From NCBI GenBank assembly GCA_016235265.1, contig JACRLI010000024.1:43553-107552 (forward strand): a stretch of DNA of 64,000 nucleotides, read 5' to 3'. This document shows, piece after piece, positions 1-8,438 of the stretch (position 1 is the stretch's first letter; each line of letters opens with the position of its first letter). The notes below the pieces were generated by a model. It had not been told where the DNA came from. It worked only from the letters and a program-made list of their open reading frames with translations, and ran no database searches. A program made the translations under genes and the position numbers. The DNA comes from Candidatus Eisenbacteria bacterium (GTDB lineage Bacteria > Eisenbacteria > RBG-16-71-46 > JACRLI01).

Positions 1-567
1 CACCTCGGCCTCCTGGCGCGCGGTGCACTCGAGCACTCCCGCGCGGGCGCAGCCGATAGCGGCGGCGTAGGCCAGTCCCAGCGCGCGCAGCCCCGCGTCG
101 GCGGGATCGGAGAGCGCCAGGAACGCGGTGACGCCCAGCCCCTCGGTGAAGCGCGACCGCACCAGCGAGCCAGGGCCGGCGGGGGCCACGCAGGCGGTCT
201 TCGCTCCCGGAGGCAGGTCCAGCCCGGCGAAGACCAGGTTGTAGGCGTGGGCCAGCACGAACACACACCCGGGCGCCCACGCGCCCGCGAGGCCCCGGAC
301 CAGCTCCGGCATGGCCTCGTCGGGCACCAGCAGCGCGGCCAGGTGGGCGGCGCGCGCGCCCTCCTCCAGCCCGGTCACCGTCAGCCCCTCGCCACGCGCG
401 GCGTCCGCGGACGCGCTGCCGTCGCGCAGCGCCACGCGCACGTCCACGCCGGAGTCCCTGAGGTTCAGCGACTGGGCGCGGCCCTGGTTGCCGTAGCCGA
501 ACACCGTCACGCGCAGTCCGCGCAACGGCTCCAGCGGCGCCTCGGAAACCCCGTAGCGCGGGATCAT
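1..567 (-). CDS. ilvC: Ketol-acid reductoisomerase, N-terminal part (cut by left edge)
   Basis: The visible 189 residues are the NADP-binding half of acetohydroxyacid isomeroreductase, the second common enzyme of valine, leucine and isoleucine synthesis. The Rossmann motif GYGNQGRAQSLNLRDSG is near residues 24-40. AHAYN carries the catalytic-region histidine, and VAPAGPGSLVR is the family signature before the helical domain. The metal-binding Asp/Glu residues would lie beyond the edge, just after RQEAEV. The ATG at 567 lies 6 nt after the stop of the upstream TPR gene, so the two are probably co-transcribed. The sequence is fairly divergent (Gly-Asn-Gln-Gly in the loop), but the family call is firm. 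Confidence 0.88.
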   Translation of the reverse strand, partial: MIPRYGVSEAPLEPLRGLRVTVFGYGNQGRAQSLNLRDSGVDVRVALRDGSASADAARGEGLTVTGLEEGARAAHLAALLVPDEAMPELVRGLAGAWAPGCVFVLAHAYNLVFAGLDLPPGAKTACVAPAGPGSLVRSRFTEGLGVTAFLALSDPADAGLRALGLAYAAAIGCARAGVLECTARQEAEV

Positions 568-573
568 CGGCGC

Positions 574-1827
574 CTAGATCGGCGTGAAGAGGATCTTGAA
601 GAACTCCTGGTCCTGCACGAATCCGTGGATCTCGCCCTTCTTCGGGTAGAACAGGCACAGGATCTTGTACTTGTCGATGCTGTGCGTGTACACCCGGTCC
701 GGCGGGCCCAGCCGGGCCAGGATCCCGGCCGCCTGGCTCTTCGGGGCCGGCTTGAGTTCCGGCTTGAGGACCTGCTGGCCCTTCACCAGGACCGCGAAGG
801 TGCTGAGAGCCCCGTTGGCGAGCGAGGAGTTTCCGCTCGCGGCCTCCGCCAGGCGCATGTAGCCGAACGGCTCGTAGGGCTCCGCGGCGACCAGGCCCTT
901 GGCCATCGCGATGGCCGAGGTGGAGTCGTGACCCTGGGTCATCGAGGAGATGCAGTACCCGATGACCGTGGTGTCCTTGGGGTTGTTGGCCAGGTACTTC
1001 TGGTAATAGGTCACGGCCTTCAGGAACATCGAATCACGCTGCGCGCCTTTGGGTGTTCCGATGGCCTTGTTGGTGTAGCAGTCGCCGATGGTGACCAGCG
1101 AATTGGTGTCGCCCATGGCCACCAGTTGCTCGGCGGTGACCACCGCGGACTCCCAGTCCTGGGCGCGCATGTAGGTGACCACCGAGTTGGTGAGGCTGGC
1201 GAACAGGTTGTCCTTGGCGAGCTGGTAGTCGGGCTTGACCTCCAGCGCCTTGCGGTAGGCCTGCACCGCCTCCGCGTGCCGTCCCAGCTTGCCCAGCGCG
1301 TTGCCCCGCAGCGACCAGCACTTCTCGTCGTCCGCCTTGAGCAAGATCGCCTCGTCGGCCATCTCCAGGCACTGGCGGAACTTCTGGGTGGTCTGGGCCA
1401 GCACCGCCCGCACCTCGACCTTGCTGGTGTCCGGCTGCTTGCCCAGCGAGTCCTCCACCTCCAGGCCGTTCTGGAGCTGGACGGCCGCCGCATTGAAGCG
1501 CTTGATGTAGTAGTAGTCGCGCGTGGTGGTCAGCTCCTTGAGCTGGTCCGCGTCGTTCTGGGCCTTGGCGATCTCGAGGCCCTTCGCCAGCACCTGCCCG
1601 GCGCGCGCCAGGGAGTCGCTCTCCGCGAGGGCGATCCCGTACTGCCGGTAGACGTCCGGCTTCTCCGGGTCCTCCTCGAGCGCCTTCGGACCGTTCATCA
1701 GGGCCCGCGGCCAGTTCTTCTGGCCCACGTACAGCTTGAGGCTGGTATAGCCAACGCCGGCCAGGGCCAGCGAGTACACGACCATCAGGCCCACCAGCAC
1801 CAGCGCCCAACGCAGGATCGATTTCAT
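574..1827 (-). CDS. Membrane-anchored TPR-repeat protein
   Basis: 417 residues. An N-terminal hydrophobic segment (about residues 5-28, no cleavage motif) would anchor the protein, leaving a helical repeat domain outside the membrane. The clearest TPR units lie around residues 160-230, with the A-x-x-x-Y-x-x-A-L-x-x-x-P pattern (AVQAYRKALEVKPDY). The ATG at 1827 was chosen because GAGGGAGAGG precedes it and the hydrophobic segment starts right there; the frame is open further upstream without such support. TPR proteins are scaffolds, and no catalytic motif is visible. It sits between a sigma70-like promoter and ilvC, which it may accompany in one transcript. The specific role is unknown. Confidence 0.65.
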   Translation of the reverse strand: MKSILRWALVLVGLMVVYSLALAGVGYTSLKLYVGQKNWPRALMNGPKALEEDPEKPDVYRQYGIALAESDSLARAGQVLAKGLEIAKAQNDADQLKELTTTRDYYYIKRFNAAAVQLQNGLEVEDSLGKQPDTSKVEVRAVLAQTTQKFRQCLEMADEAILLKADDEKCWSLRGNALGKLGRHAEAVQAYRKALEVKPDYQLAKDNLFASLTNSVVTYMRAQDWESAVVTAEQLVAMGDTNSLVTIGDCYTNKAIGTPKGAQRDSMFLKAVTYYQKYLANNPKDTTVIGYCISSMTQGHDSTSAIAMAKGLVAAEPYEPFGYMRLAEAASGNSSLANGALSTFAVLVKGQQVLKPELKPAPKSQAAGILARLGPPDRVYTHSIDKYKILCLFYPKKGEIHGFVQDQEFFKILFTPI

Positions 1828-1961
1828 GGTCAGCACGTCCTCTCCCTCGGGAAATCCCCACCACCAGTACCGGCGGCACCTTGCGTCCCGCGGACACGGG
1901 ACCCGGCCCCGCGCGGGGCGCCGCGGGCCGATCCTCCGTCGTGGGAACATCTTGGGCCTAA

Positions 1962-1988
1962 ATTAGAAAGGCGGGGGCAGCGCGTCAA
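1962..1988 (-). promoter_or_regulatory. Putative sigma70 promoter for the TPR-ilvC operon
   Basis: Read on the minus strand, TTGACG (1983-1988) is followed by TCTAAT (1962-1967, one mismatch to TATAAT) with a 15-nt spacer, or by TAATTT with 17 nt. It lies in a short AT-rich patch. Transcription would start near 1955, giving a leader of about 128 nt with two small GC hairpins before the TPR start codon. Confidence 0.55.
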
Positions 1989-2178
1989 GGCCCACGTTGG
2001 GGAGGGTCCGGGCGGTGAACACGCACAGGCGGCCCGCTCCCCACCCCTGGGGAGGTTGACCGGGCCGCCTTGCGCGCACTCGGGAAGGCCCGTACCCGTC
2101 CGGACGGAGGTGCTGCAGAACCCGGACCGGCCTGCTTTCCCTGTGACCCCGGCGAGGCGGGCGCCCCGCCGGGGGTTT

Positions 2179-2212
2179 CCGAAGGCTCCGGCCCGGGGCC
2201 GGGGGCCTTCGG
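2179..2212 (-). terminator. Terminator hairpin of the PDZ-protein gene
   Basis: Directly after the TAG stop, the minus strand can form a stem of CCGAAGGCCCCCGGCC with GGCCGGAGCCTTCGG (one mismatch). The downstream base run is not U-rich, so intrinsic termination is plausible but not textbook. Confidence 0.55.
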
Positions 2213-3262
2213 CTATTTCCGCTCCTTGTCCAGGAGGGAGCGGATCTGGGTGCGGAGCTCCTTCAGTTCCTCCCTCAGGTCCCTGAGCTCGGCCTGCAGG
2301 CGGTCGCGGTCGCCCTCGCCGAAGTTCCAGCGCATGCGGCCGAGATCCGGGATGCGGATGCGCGAGGCATTGCGACCGTGGCCGCCGGACAACTCCACCT
2401 TGAACTTCAGCGCGTCGCCCTTGCGCACGGCGTCCAACTGGACGGTCCTGGATCCCCGGATGGCGCGCAGCTCGCGGCGCAGATCGGACGCCGCTTCCAG
2501 CGGCTTGCCGTCGAACTTCACCAGCACATCGCCCGATTTGAGGCCCGACTTGCTGGCGGGGCTGTTCGGAAGCACCCGCGCCAGCAGCACGCCCTTTCCA
2601 TCAGGCACACCGAAGGCATCGGCAAGTTCCCGTCCCAGGTTCTGCGGCTCCACTCCCAGGTACGCGCCACCGCCCACCAGGACGGTGAGCTCGCGCATGT
2701 CCGGGGCGTCGGGCGCCTCCGGCGCGTCGCCCTCGTCCGGGGCGTCGGGGATTTCGACGTGGATGTCGGGCACACGGATATTGATGTCTCCCCGATCCTC
2801 CTCGTCGCCCTCCTCGCCCGCGTCGGGCGTGCGGTACTCGGAGCGGTCGCCCGGGGTGGCGCTGATCGAGAGCGGCTTCCCGGCGCGCAGCAGGTCGATC
2901 TTCACGTTCTGTCCGGCCTTGCCGCGCAGTTGCTCGCGGATCTCGGCGTCGCTGGACACCCCGGCTCCGTCCACCTTGAGCAGCACGTCGCCGCGCTTGA
3001 GGCCCGCCTTCTCGGCGGCCCCGCCCTTGACGGTGCCGGTGATCATCAGGCCTTCGTCCTCGCCCAGCCCCAGTGCGGAGCGGGTGAGCGGCCCGGGGAC
3101 CTCGATGTAGATCCCCAGCCAGCCCTGGCCTCCGGTGCGGGCGGCGTCGCCCTTCACGGACCTGGCCCGGGCTTCCGCGGCGGACGCGTCGGCCGCAAAG
3201 GCGGCCGAGAGCGCCGTGAGGGCCAGCAGCGCCGTGGACAGTACGGTGGCGATTCGCTTCAT
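2213..3262 (-). CDS. Secreted protein with two PDZ domains and C-terminal coiled coil
   Basis: 349 residues. A signal peptide (MKRIATVLSTALLALTALSA, cleavage probably after AFA near residue 23) exports it. PDZ 1 spans about residues 45-140 with GLKRGDVLLKVDG. An acidic Asp/Glu/Pro linker follows, then PDZ 2 at about 190-290 with GLKSGDVLVKFDGKPL. The end is charged and coiled-coil-like (LREELKELRTQIRSLL). No protease domain precedes the PDZ pair, so this is not a DegP-type protease; it is more likely an envelope adaptor binding C-termini of other proteins (inference). The ATG at 3262 follows GGGAGGGACTGC. A hairpin closes the gene and the next gene upstream is priA. Confidence 0.7.
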   Translation of the reverse strand: MKRIATVLSTALLALTALSAAFAADASAAEARARSVKGDAARTGGQGWLGIYIEVPGPLTRSALGLGEDEGLMITGTVKGGAAEKAGLKRGDVLLKVDGAGVSSDAEIREQLRGKAGQNVKIDLLRAGKPLSISATPGDRSEYRTPDAGEEGDEEDRGDINIRVPDIHVEIPDAPDEGDAPEAPDAPDMRELTVLVGGGAYLGVEPQNLGRELADAFGVPDGKGVLLARVLPNSPASKSGLKSGDVLVKFDGKPLEAASDLRRELRAIRGSRTVQLDAVRKGDALKFKVELSGGHGRNASRIRIPDLGRMRWNFGEGDRDRLQAELRDLREELKELRTQIRSLLDKERK

Positions 3263-3361
3263 ATGCAGTCCCTCCCAGGGATCGGGGGTTGGGATGGACT
3301 CCGCCCTGCTGGCCCAACGCGGCACACTTCGCTGGCGACGGGGTGGAGCTTCAAACTGGCT

Positions 3362-3398
3362 GCCCGGCCGGGGTGCGCCTGAGGCTCCCCGACCGGGC
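3362..3398. repeat. Inverted repeat downstream of priA
   Basis: GCCCGGCCGGGG (3362-3373) pairs with CCCCGACCGGGC (3387-3398) with one mismatch around a 13-nt loop. A further stem, GGCGTCCC/GGGACGCC, lies at about 3396-3443. Both sit in the 206-nt gap between the priA stop and the PDZ gene start and may terminate priA transcription. There is no T-run. Confidence 0.4.
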
Positions 3399-3468
3399 GT
3401 CCCGGGCGTGCCCGGCTTCCAATGCTTGGGACGCCGGGCCCGCGCGGGGCGTTGCCCGCACGGCTAAC

Positions 3469-5535
3469 CTACAGTGTCTCCACCGGATCAATGTCCACCT
3501 CGAGGCGCACCGCCCGGCCGCGCGACGCGACACCGGGGGCCAGGTCCAGGGTCATGGCCCTCAGGGCGCGCAGGTCCGCGGACCGCAGCAGCAACTGGTA
3601 GCGATAGCGATTCCGGATTCTCGGGATGGCCGCGGGGGCCGGGCCCAGCCGCTCCACCGCCCCTGCGTGGGGATGCCGCGCGGCCCGGGCCGCCAGATCC
3701 CCGGCCGCCGCGCGCACCGCGGCCTCGTCCGGGCCGCCCAGGCGCAGGCTCACCATGCGCACCGCGGGCGGGTAGTGGAACTCGCGGCGCTCTTCCAGCT
3801 CGGCCGAGGCGAAGCCCACCGAGTCATGGCGCGCCGCCGCGGTGACCGCCGGGTGCTCCGGAAAGTACGTCTGCACCACCACCGTGCCGGGTTGGTCTCC
3901 GCGGCCGGCCCGGCCGGCCACCTGGGTGAGCAGCTGGAAGGTGCGCTCCGAGGCGCGGAAGTCGGGCAGGTACAGCCCCACGTCGGCGGACACCACGCCC
4001 ACCAGCGTCACGCCGGGAAAATCGTGCCCCTTGGCCACCATCTGTGTGCCGAGCAGGATCGAGGCCCGCCGCTCCTCGAAGGCCTGCAGCAGGTCGCGAT
4101 GGGAGGTGCGCCCGCGGGTGGTGTCGAGATCCATCCGCACCAGCGGCACGCCGGGAAAGAGCCGCTCCAGCTCCGTTTCCACGCGCTGCGTGCCGGCGCC
4201 CGCAAGCTTGAGGTCGGGTCCCGAGCACTTGGGGCACACTTCCGGCGCGGGCTCGCGGCGACCGCAGTAGTGGCAGCGCAGCCCGGGGGGCTGGCGGTGG
4301 AGCGTGAGGGACACGTCGCAGCGCGGGCAGCGCGCCACCTCGCCGCAGGAGCGGCACTGCAGCGTGGACGCGAAGCCCCGGCGGTTCAGGAACAGAATGA
4401 TCTGCTCGTCGCGCCCGAGCTTCTCCCCCATCGCGTCGAGCAGCGCCTCCGAGAGCACCTGCGACCGGCGGCGCTGGGCCCGGTCGCGCATGTCCACCAC
4501 GCGCACCTCGGGCATGGGCCGCCCGTCCACGCGCCGGGTGAGCCCCAGCGGGACGTAGCGGCCGCGCAGCGCGTTGGCGCGGCTCTCCAGGCTGGGCGTG
4601 GCCGAGCCCAGCAGCACCGTGGCGCCGCACGCCTGCGCGCGCTTCACCGCCACGTCTCGGGCGTGGTAGCGCAGCCCTTCCATCTGCTTGTAGGAGGGCT
4701 CGTGCTCCTCGTCCACCACCACCAGCCTGAGGCCCGGCAGCGGCGCGAACACCGCCGAGCGCACTCCCAGCACCACCGCGGTCTCCCCGCGGCGCGCGGC
4801 CAGCCACGCCTCGCGTCGCTCGCGCGGGGTGAGCCGGCTGTGGAACACGGTGGTGCGCCCGGGGAAGCGCGCCTCGAACCGCGCGTGCAGCTGCGGCGAC
4901 AGCGCGATCTCCGGCACCAGCACCAGCACCTGCCCGCCCGCGCGCACCGCGGCCTCGGCGGCGCGCAGGTACACCTCGGTCTTGCCGCTGCCGGTGACGC
5001 CCTCCAGCAGGTGCGGCGCGAAGCCTCCGCGCGCCAGCGCCGCCTCGAGCGCGACGATGGCGGCGGCCTGCTCCGGGGTGGGAGTGGGCGCTGCGACCGG
5101 CCCGGGGGACACGACGCGCGGCGCGCCGGGGCTCGCCTCGTCCGGCCCGCCCGCGTCCGCCGATGCAAGTCCCGGAGGCCCGCCCGCGGGCCCGCCCGCA
5201 TCGGTGCGCCTCGCGCGGCTCTTCTTCGCCACCCCCGACGGCACCGCGGCCATCAGCACCTCGCCCCACGGGGCCAGGTAGTACTCAGCGGACCAGCGCG
5301 TGAGTTCCAGGAGGTCGGGTGGCAGGGACAACTCTTCGGGGAGCACTTCGGTCACCGACTTGAGGCCGGGCTTCTCGGTCCCCTCGAAATCCACCAGGAA
5401 GCCCTCGCGCGCGGCGCGCCCGAAGGGCAGGCGCAGGCGCGAGCCGGGGCGCGCGCAGGCGGCGAATTCGTCGGGAAGGCGGTAGGTGAAGAGCCCCTCG
5501 ACGGGCGAGAGCACGGCGGCGCGGATCAGCGGCAT
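3469..5535 (-). CDS. priA: Primosomal replication-restart helicase PriA
   Basis: 688 residues, a normal length. The superfamily 2 helicase recognises stalled forks and reloads DnaB. An N-terminal DNA-binding region is followed by a Gly/Pro/Ala-rich linker (about 130-170), Walker A GVTGSGKTEVY, and the DEEH box in VVDEEHEPSYKQ. A zinc cluster of eight cysteines follows (CRSCGEVARCPRC, then CHYCGRR and CPKC). Helicase motifs V and VI are in VAKGHDFPGV and QVAGRAGRGD. The ATG at 5535 begins the conserved start MPLIRAAVLSPV; no strong ribosome site is seen, and a GTG a few codons upstream is possible. It is separated by a perfect hairpin from the receiver gene, so it is probably expressed on its own. 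Confidence 0.95.
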   Translation of the reverse strand: MPLIRAAVLSPVEGLFTYRLPDEFAACARPGSRLRLPFGRAAREGFLVDFEGTEKPGLKSVTEVLPEELSLPPDLLELTRWSAEYYLAPWGEVLMAAVPSGVAKKSRARRTDAGGPAGGPPGLASADAGGPDEASPGAPRVVSPGPVAAPTPTPEQAAAIVALEAALARGGFAPHLLEGVTGSGKTEVYLRAAEAAVRAGGQVLVLVPEIALSPQLHARFEARFPGRTTVFHSRLTPRERREAWLAARRGETAVVLGVRSAVFAPLPGLRLVVVDEEHEPSYKQMEGLRYHARDVAVKRAQACGATVLLGSATPSLESRANALRGRYVPLGLTRRVDGRPMPEVRVVDMRDRAQRRRSQVLSEALLDAMGEKLGRDEQIILFLNRRGFASTLQCRSCGEVARCPRCDVSLTLHRQPPGLRCHYCGRREPAPEVCPKCSGPDLKLAGAGTQRVETELERLFPGVPLVRMDLDTTRGRTSHRDLLQAFEERRASILLGTQMVAKGHDFPGVTLVGVVSADVGLYLPDFRASERTFQLLTQVAGRAGRGDQPGTVVVQTYFPEHPAVTAAARHDSVGFASAELEERREFHYPPAVRMVSLRLGGPDEAAVRAAAGDLAARAARHPHAGAVERLGPAPAAIPRIRNRYRYQLLLRSADLRALRAMTLDLAPGVASRGRAVRLEVDIDPVETL

Positions 5536-5555
5536 TGGGCCATTGTACACAAGAA

Positions 5556-5583
5556 CGCCGCCCCGGGTTGCCCCGGGGCGGCG
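5556..5583 (-). terminator. Intrinsic terminator of the receiver/kinase operon
   Basis: CGCCGCCCCGGG (5556-5567) and CCCGGGGCGGCG (5572-5583) form a perfect 12-bp stem with a 4-nt loop. On the minus strand it is followed by TTCTTGTGT. It lies 38 nt after the receiver gene stop and 20 nt before priA, so it would end the 8.4-5.6 kb signalling operon. Confidence 0.75.
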
Positions 5584-5621
5584 CGGACGGCGGCGTGCGA
5601 CCGACGGCTGGCGGAGCCGGC

Positions 5622-6023
5622 CTACACCGCTTCCTGCTTGGGGAGATCGCCCTGCTGGTGCAGGATCGCGTTGATGCGCTCCACCAGCTTGCGCGGGCTG
5701 AACGGCTTGGTGATGTAGTCGTCCGCGCCCACCTCGAAGCCCATCTTCTGGTCCACGTTGCGGCCCTTGGCGGAGAGCAGGATCACCGGGATGTTGCGCG
5801 TGGAGTCGTCGGACTTGAGACGCTTGCACGTCTCGTAGCCGTCCATGCGCGGCATCATGATGTCGAGCACCACGAGGTCGGGCTTGTGCTCCGCTGCCTT
5901 GGCGAGAGCCTCCTCGCCGTTGAGGGCGGTCACCACCTCGTAGCCCTCCATGCCGAGGCTGAAGTCCAGGATATGAACGATGTACACCTCATCGTCCACA
6001 ACCAGGATCTTACCCTTCTTCAT
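5622..6023 (-). CDS. Single-domain response regulator (CheY/DivK-like receiver)
   Basis: 133 residues, only a receiver domain. Phosphorylation site Asp is in VVLDIMMPRMDGY (about residue 52). The acidic pocket is VVDDE (9-13), the switch Ser in LLSAKG and the Lys in DYITKPFSP. All key residues are present, so it should be phosphorylatable. With no output domain it must act by binding a partner. It is the last gene of an operon, 21 nt after the degenerate kinase gene and upstream of a strong terminator. The ATG at 6023 follows GGAGGTGAGCAC. The upstream kinase lacks typical catalytic residues, so the phosphodonor may be encoded elsewhere. Confidence 0.85.
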   Translation of the reverse strand: MKKGKILVVDDEVYIVHILDFSLGMEGYEVVTALNGEEALAKAAEHKPDLVVLDIMMPRMDGYETCKRLKSDDSTRNIPVILLSAKGRNVDQKMGFEVGADDYITKPFSPRKLVERINAILHQQGDLPKQEAV

Positions 6024-6044
6024 GTGCTCACCTCCTGGGGGTCC

Positions 6045-7466
6045 TCACGCCGCACGCAACTCGCTTGTGGAGTCCCGGCGACCGACCGGTATGGCCAGGC
6101 TGACTGCGCGGCTGTCCGTGTCCGGCGTGCTCTCCATGAGCGTCCCGCCCAGCGCCTGGGCCATGGCCTGCGCCACGATCCAGCCGGGGAGGCGGTCCTC
6201 CCGGGGTCCGGGCTCCGGGAGCCCGGCGCCGGAAGCGCGCCAGTGGATATGTACCTGCTCCTGGTCGAGCCACGCGGTGACCGCGATTTCGTGGCCACGC
6301 TCGCAGCCGGCCAGGAGTTCGTTGGAAACAAGGACCAGTAGTCTCTTCAGCATGCCGGGCGGGTGGTTCAGGCAGATGCCACCCTGCAGCGGCGGCCCAC
6401 TGAGCACTACACCCCGATTTTCGGCGCGGTGGGAAAGGAACTGAAGCGAGTCCGCATATAATCCCGTGAATTCCGCCGGCGGGTGGGTGATGTTCCGGTC
6501 GAACCCGGCGAGCTCCGCCAGGTCCCGTACCATGAGCGCTTCCTCGCACATATCCTGCGCCTGGGAAACGATTACCGCGGCCAGGCGCCGCTCCTCCTCG
6601 CGGGGCATGTCGCCCCCGAAGTCGGCGATGCTCTGGGCATAGCCCTCGACGTGGCCCAGGCCGGTGCGCAGCCGCTCGGCGACCTTGCCCAGGGCCGTGC
6701 GCAGCGCGTCAATCGCGGCGGCGTGGAGCTGGACCAGGCGCATCTGGTCATCCAGCTCGTGGAGCTCCTGGGTCTCGGCGATCTGCCGGCCGAGAATCGC
6801 CCGCACCATGGCCGCGGCCGCATCGTAAATCGGCAGTTCCTCGGCCAGCGGAAGCCGGCAGGGGTCGGGCTGGCCCAGGGAGAGGTACACGCTCACGCGG
6901 CCGTCGGGGCCCTCGAAGGGCAGGAACCAGGCGTCCTGGGGGCCCAGGGCGGCCCCGGGCTGGGCCAGGGGAGCGTCCTTGGCCGGGCGGGCCCGCAGCA
7001 CGAAGCCGCAGCCGAAGGCGTTGCGCGGGTCCATCCACTCCTTGAGCACCGGCTCCGGCACGCGGCTGTCGCGCAGTCGCGCCAGGGCCTCGGGGCCCAC
7101 GCCCACGGCGTGGCGCAGGACGAAGCTGTGCAGGTCGCCGTCGCGCACCCTCACCGAGACGGCGCGGAAGTGCCCGGCGGAGGCGAACAGCTCCGCCACC
7201 CGCGCCCACGACTCGTCGGTCTCGGCGCCCACCAGCGTGGTGGCCGAGGAGTACAGGCCGCGCCACCGGGCCGCCACGGCGGCGGAGGCCGCGCTGGCCG
7301 AGTCGCACTCGCGCTTGAGCGCCTGGGTGTCGCGCTCGAACTGGGCGCGCTGCGCGTCGGCGCGGGTCTGCTCCGCACCGTGGGCCTCGCCCAGGGCGCG
7401 CAGCTTGAGCTGGGTGGCGGTGAGCGCCAGCAGCAGCAGGAATGCAAGGACGGCGAGCACGATCAT
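6045..7466 (-). CDS. Degenerate membrane sensor histidine-kinase-like protein
   Basis: 473 residues. One N-terminal transmembrane segment (about 2-20) is followed by a coiled coil and a GAF-like sensory region (about 70-215). A dimerisation-helix-like segment comes next (about 240-330), then a HATPase-like end. The H-box is not canonical: the best match is LGHVEGYAQSI with no H-E/D-x-x-x-P pattern. The ATP-lid motif reads SGAGLP where DxGxG is expected; an N-box-like VSNELL is present. It therefore looks like a pseudokinase or a strongly diverged kinase (inference). Its start lies 3 nt from the stop of the GGDEF gene and its stop 21 nt from the receiver gene, so the three form one operon. Confidence 0.6.
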   Translation of the reverse strand: MIVLAVLAFLLLLALTATQLKLRALGEAHGAEQTRADAQRAQFERDTQALKRECDSASAASAAVAARWRGLYSSATTLVGAETDESWARVAELFASAGHFRAVSVRVRDGDLHSFVLRHAVGVGPEALARLRDSRVPEPVLKEWMDPRNAFGCGFVLRARPAKDAPLAQPGAALGPQDAWFLPFEGPDGRVSVYLSLGQPDPCRLPLAEELPIYDAAAAMVRAILGRQIAETQELHELDDQMRLVQLHAAAIDALRTALGKVAERLRTGLGHVEGYAQSIADFGGDMPREEERRLAAVIVSQAQDMCEEALMVRDLAELAGFDRNITHPPAEFTGLYADSLQFLSHRAENRGVVLSGPPLQGGICLNHPPGMLKRLLVLVSNELLAGCERGHEIAVTAWLDQEQVHIHWRASGAGLPEPGPREDRLPGWIVAQAMAQALGGTLMESTPDTDSRAVSLAIPVGRRDSTSELRAA

Positions 7467-7469
7467 GGG

Positions 7470-8438
7470 TTACCCCGCCAGGCGGGCGGCCAGTTCCTCG
7501 GCGCGCCGGCGTTCGGTCACCAGCACGCTGCGCATCTTGGACTTCCCGAACAGCTTCAACTCGGCGGCGCGGTCGGAGAGCTCCGCGAAGTGGTGGATCG
7601 GCGCCTGGGCGGTGTCAATGCCCGCGACCGTCACCGTGAGCGGGGGGAACTTCTCGATGTCCCCGCGGCGGTTGGGCACCTCGATGTAGCCGCGGGCCCG
7701 GTCCTCGGGGTCGTACAGGCCCGGCACGCGGGCCTCGAACTCGCGAATCACGGCCTCGCCCACGCGCTCCAGGTCCTCCGGCGGGGTGATCACCACGAAG
7801 TCGTCCCCGCCCACGTGGCCCAGGAAGTCGGAGCCGCGGCCGCAGGATTCCAGCGCGGCGCCGATGGCCTCGGCCATCTCGCGGATGGCGTTGTCGCCGC
7901 GGACGTACCCGTAGCAGTCGTTGAGCGCCTTGAACTGGTCGGCGTCAATGTACAGGAACCCGAACGCCTCGCCGCCCTCCAGCCGGCTCGTGACCTCGCG
8001 CTCGATGGAGGCGTTGCCCGGCAGCCCGGTGAGCGGGTTGATGTCGCGCACGTCGTGCGTCCAGTTCATCAGCACCTTCACGCGCTGGAGCAGTTCGGCG
8101 GAGCTGTAGGGCTTGCTGATGAAGTCGTTGGCGCCGGCGTCCAGGCCGTCGAGGCGGTCCTGCGTGCGGTTGAGTGCGGTGAGCAGGATGACCGGGATGT
8201 AGCGCGTGCGGCGCGAGGCGCGCAGCTGGCGCAGCACCTCGTGTCCGTCCATTCCGGGCATCATCTTGTCCAGCAGGACCAGGTCCGGCAGGTGCTTGCG
8301 CGCCTCCTCCAGGCCCGACGCGCCGTCCTGGGCGCCCACGACTTCGTAGCCTTCCTTCTGAAGGTTGAGCCTCAGGAGGTTGCGCAGGGTGTCATCGTCC
8401 TCGACGACCAGAATGCGGTTCTTGCGATGTTCAGGCAA
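7470..8438 (-). CDS. Receiver-GGDEF diguanylate cyclase-type response regulator (PleD-like)
   Basis: 322 residues. The N-terminal receiver (about 5-120) has acidic residues EDDD, Asp in VLLDKMMPGMDGHEVL and Lys in FISKPYSS. The C-terminal GGDEF domain (about 140-300) has the signature GGDDF in place of GGDEF or GGEEF. Five residues before it is RGSD, an RxxD inhibitory c-di-GMP site. It probably makes c-di-GMP in response to phosphorylation, although the GGDDF variant leaves activity unproven. The start is TTG at 8438, preceded by GGAGGGACAGG; it begins LPEHRKNRILVVEDD, whereas the open frame upstream has no receiver-like sequence. First gene of the operon with the pseudokinase and the single receiver. 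Confidence 0.82.
   Translation of the reverse strand: MPEHRKNRILVVEDDDTLRNLLRLNLQKEGYEVVGAQDGASGLEEARKHLPDLVLLDKMMPGMDGHEVLRQLRASRRTRYIPVILLTALNRTQDRLDGLDAGANDFISKPYSSAELLQRVKVLMNWTHDVRDINPLTGLPGNASIEREVTSRLEGGEAFGFLYIDADQFKALNDCYGYVRGDNAIREMAEAIGAALESCGRGSDFLGHVGGDDFVVITPPEDLERVGEAVIREFEARVPGLYDPEDRARGYIEVPNRRGDIEKFPPLTVTVAGIDTAQAPIHHFAELSDRAAELKLFGKSKMRSVLVTERRRAEELAARLAG

Larger units (their letters stand above)
1828..2212. other. Non-coding gap of 385 bp with promoter, paired hairpin and terminator
   Basis: No credible gene is seen. The gap holds the minus-strand promoter at 1962-1988, a hairpin abutting the PDZ gene stop (2179-2212), and a second stem at 2027-2070. In the latter, AGGCGGCCCG pairs with CGGGCCGCCT (10 bp) and encloses CTCCCCA/TGGGGAG (7 bp). 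The second structure lies upstream of the promoter, so it could be a back-up terminator or a protein-binding site. Confidence 0.6.

Noticed and set aside
247-2286. Long plus-strand open frame over ilvC and the TPR gene
   Set aside because: No recognisable domain and no ribosome site; the minus strand encodes KARI and TPR sequences in this stretch.
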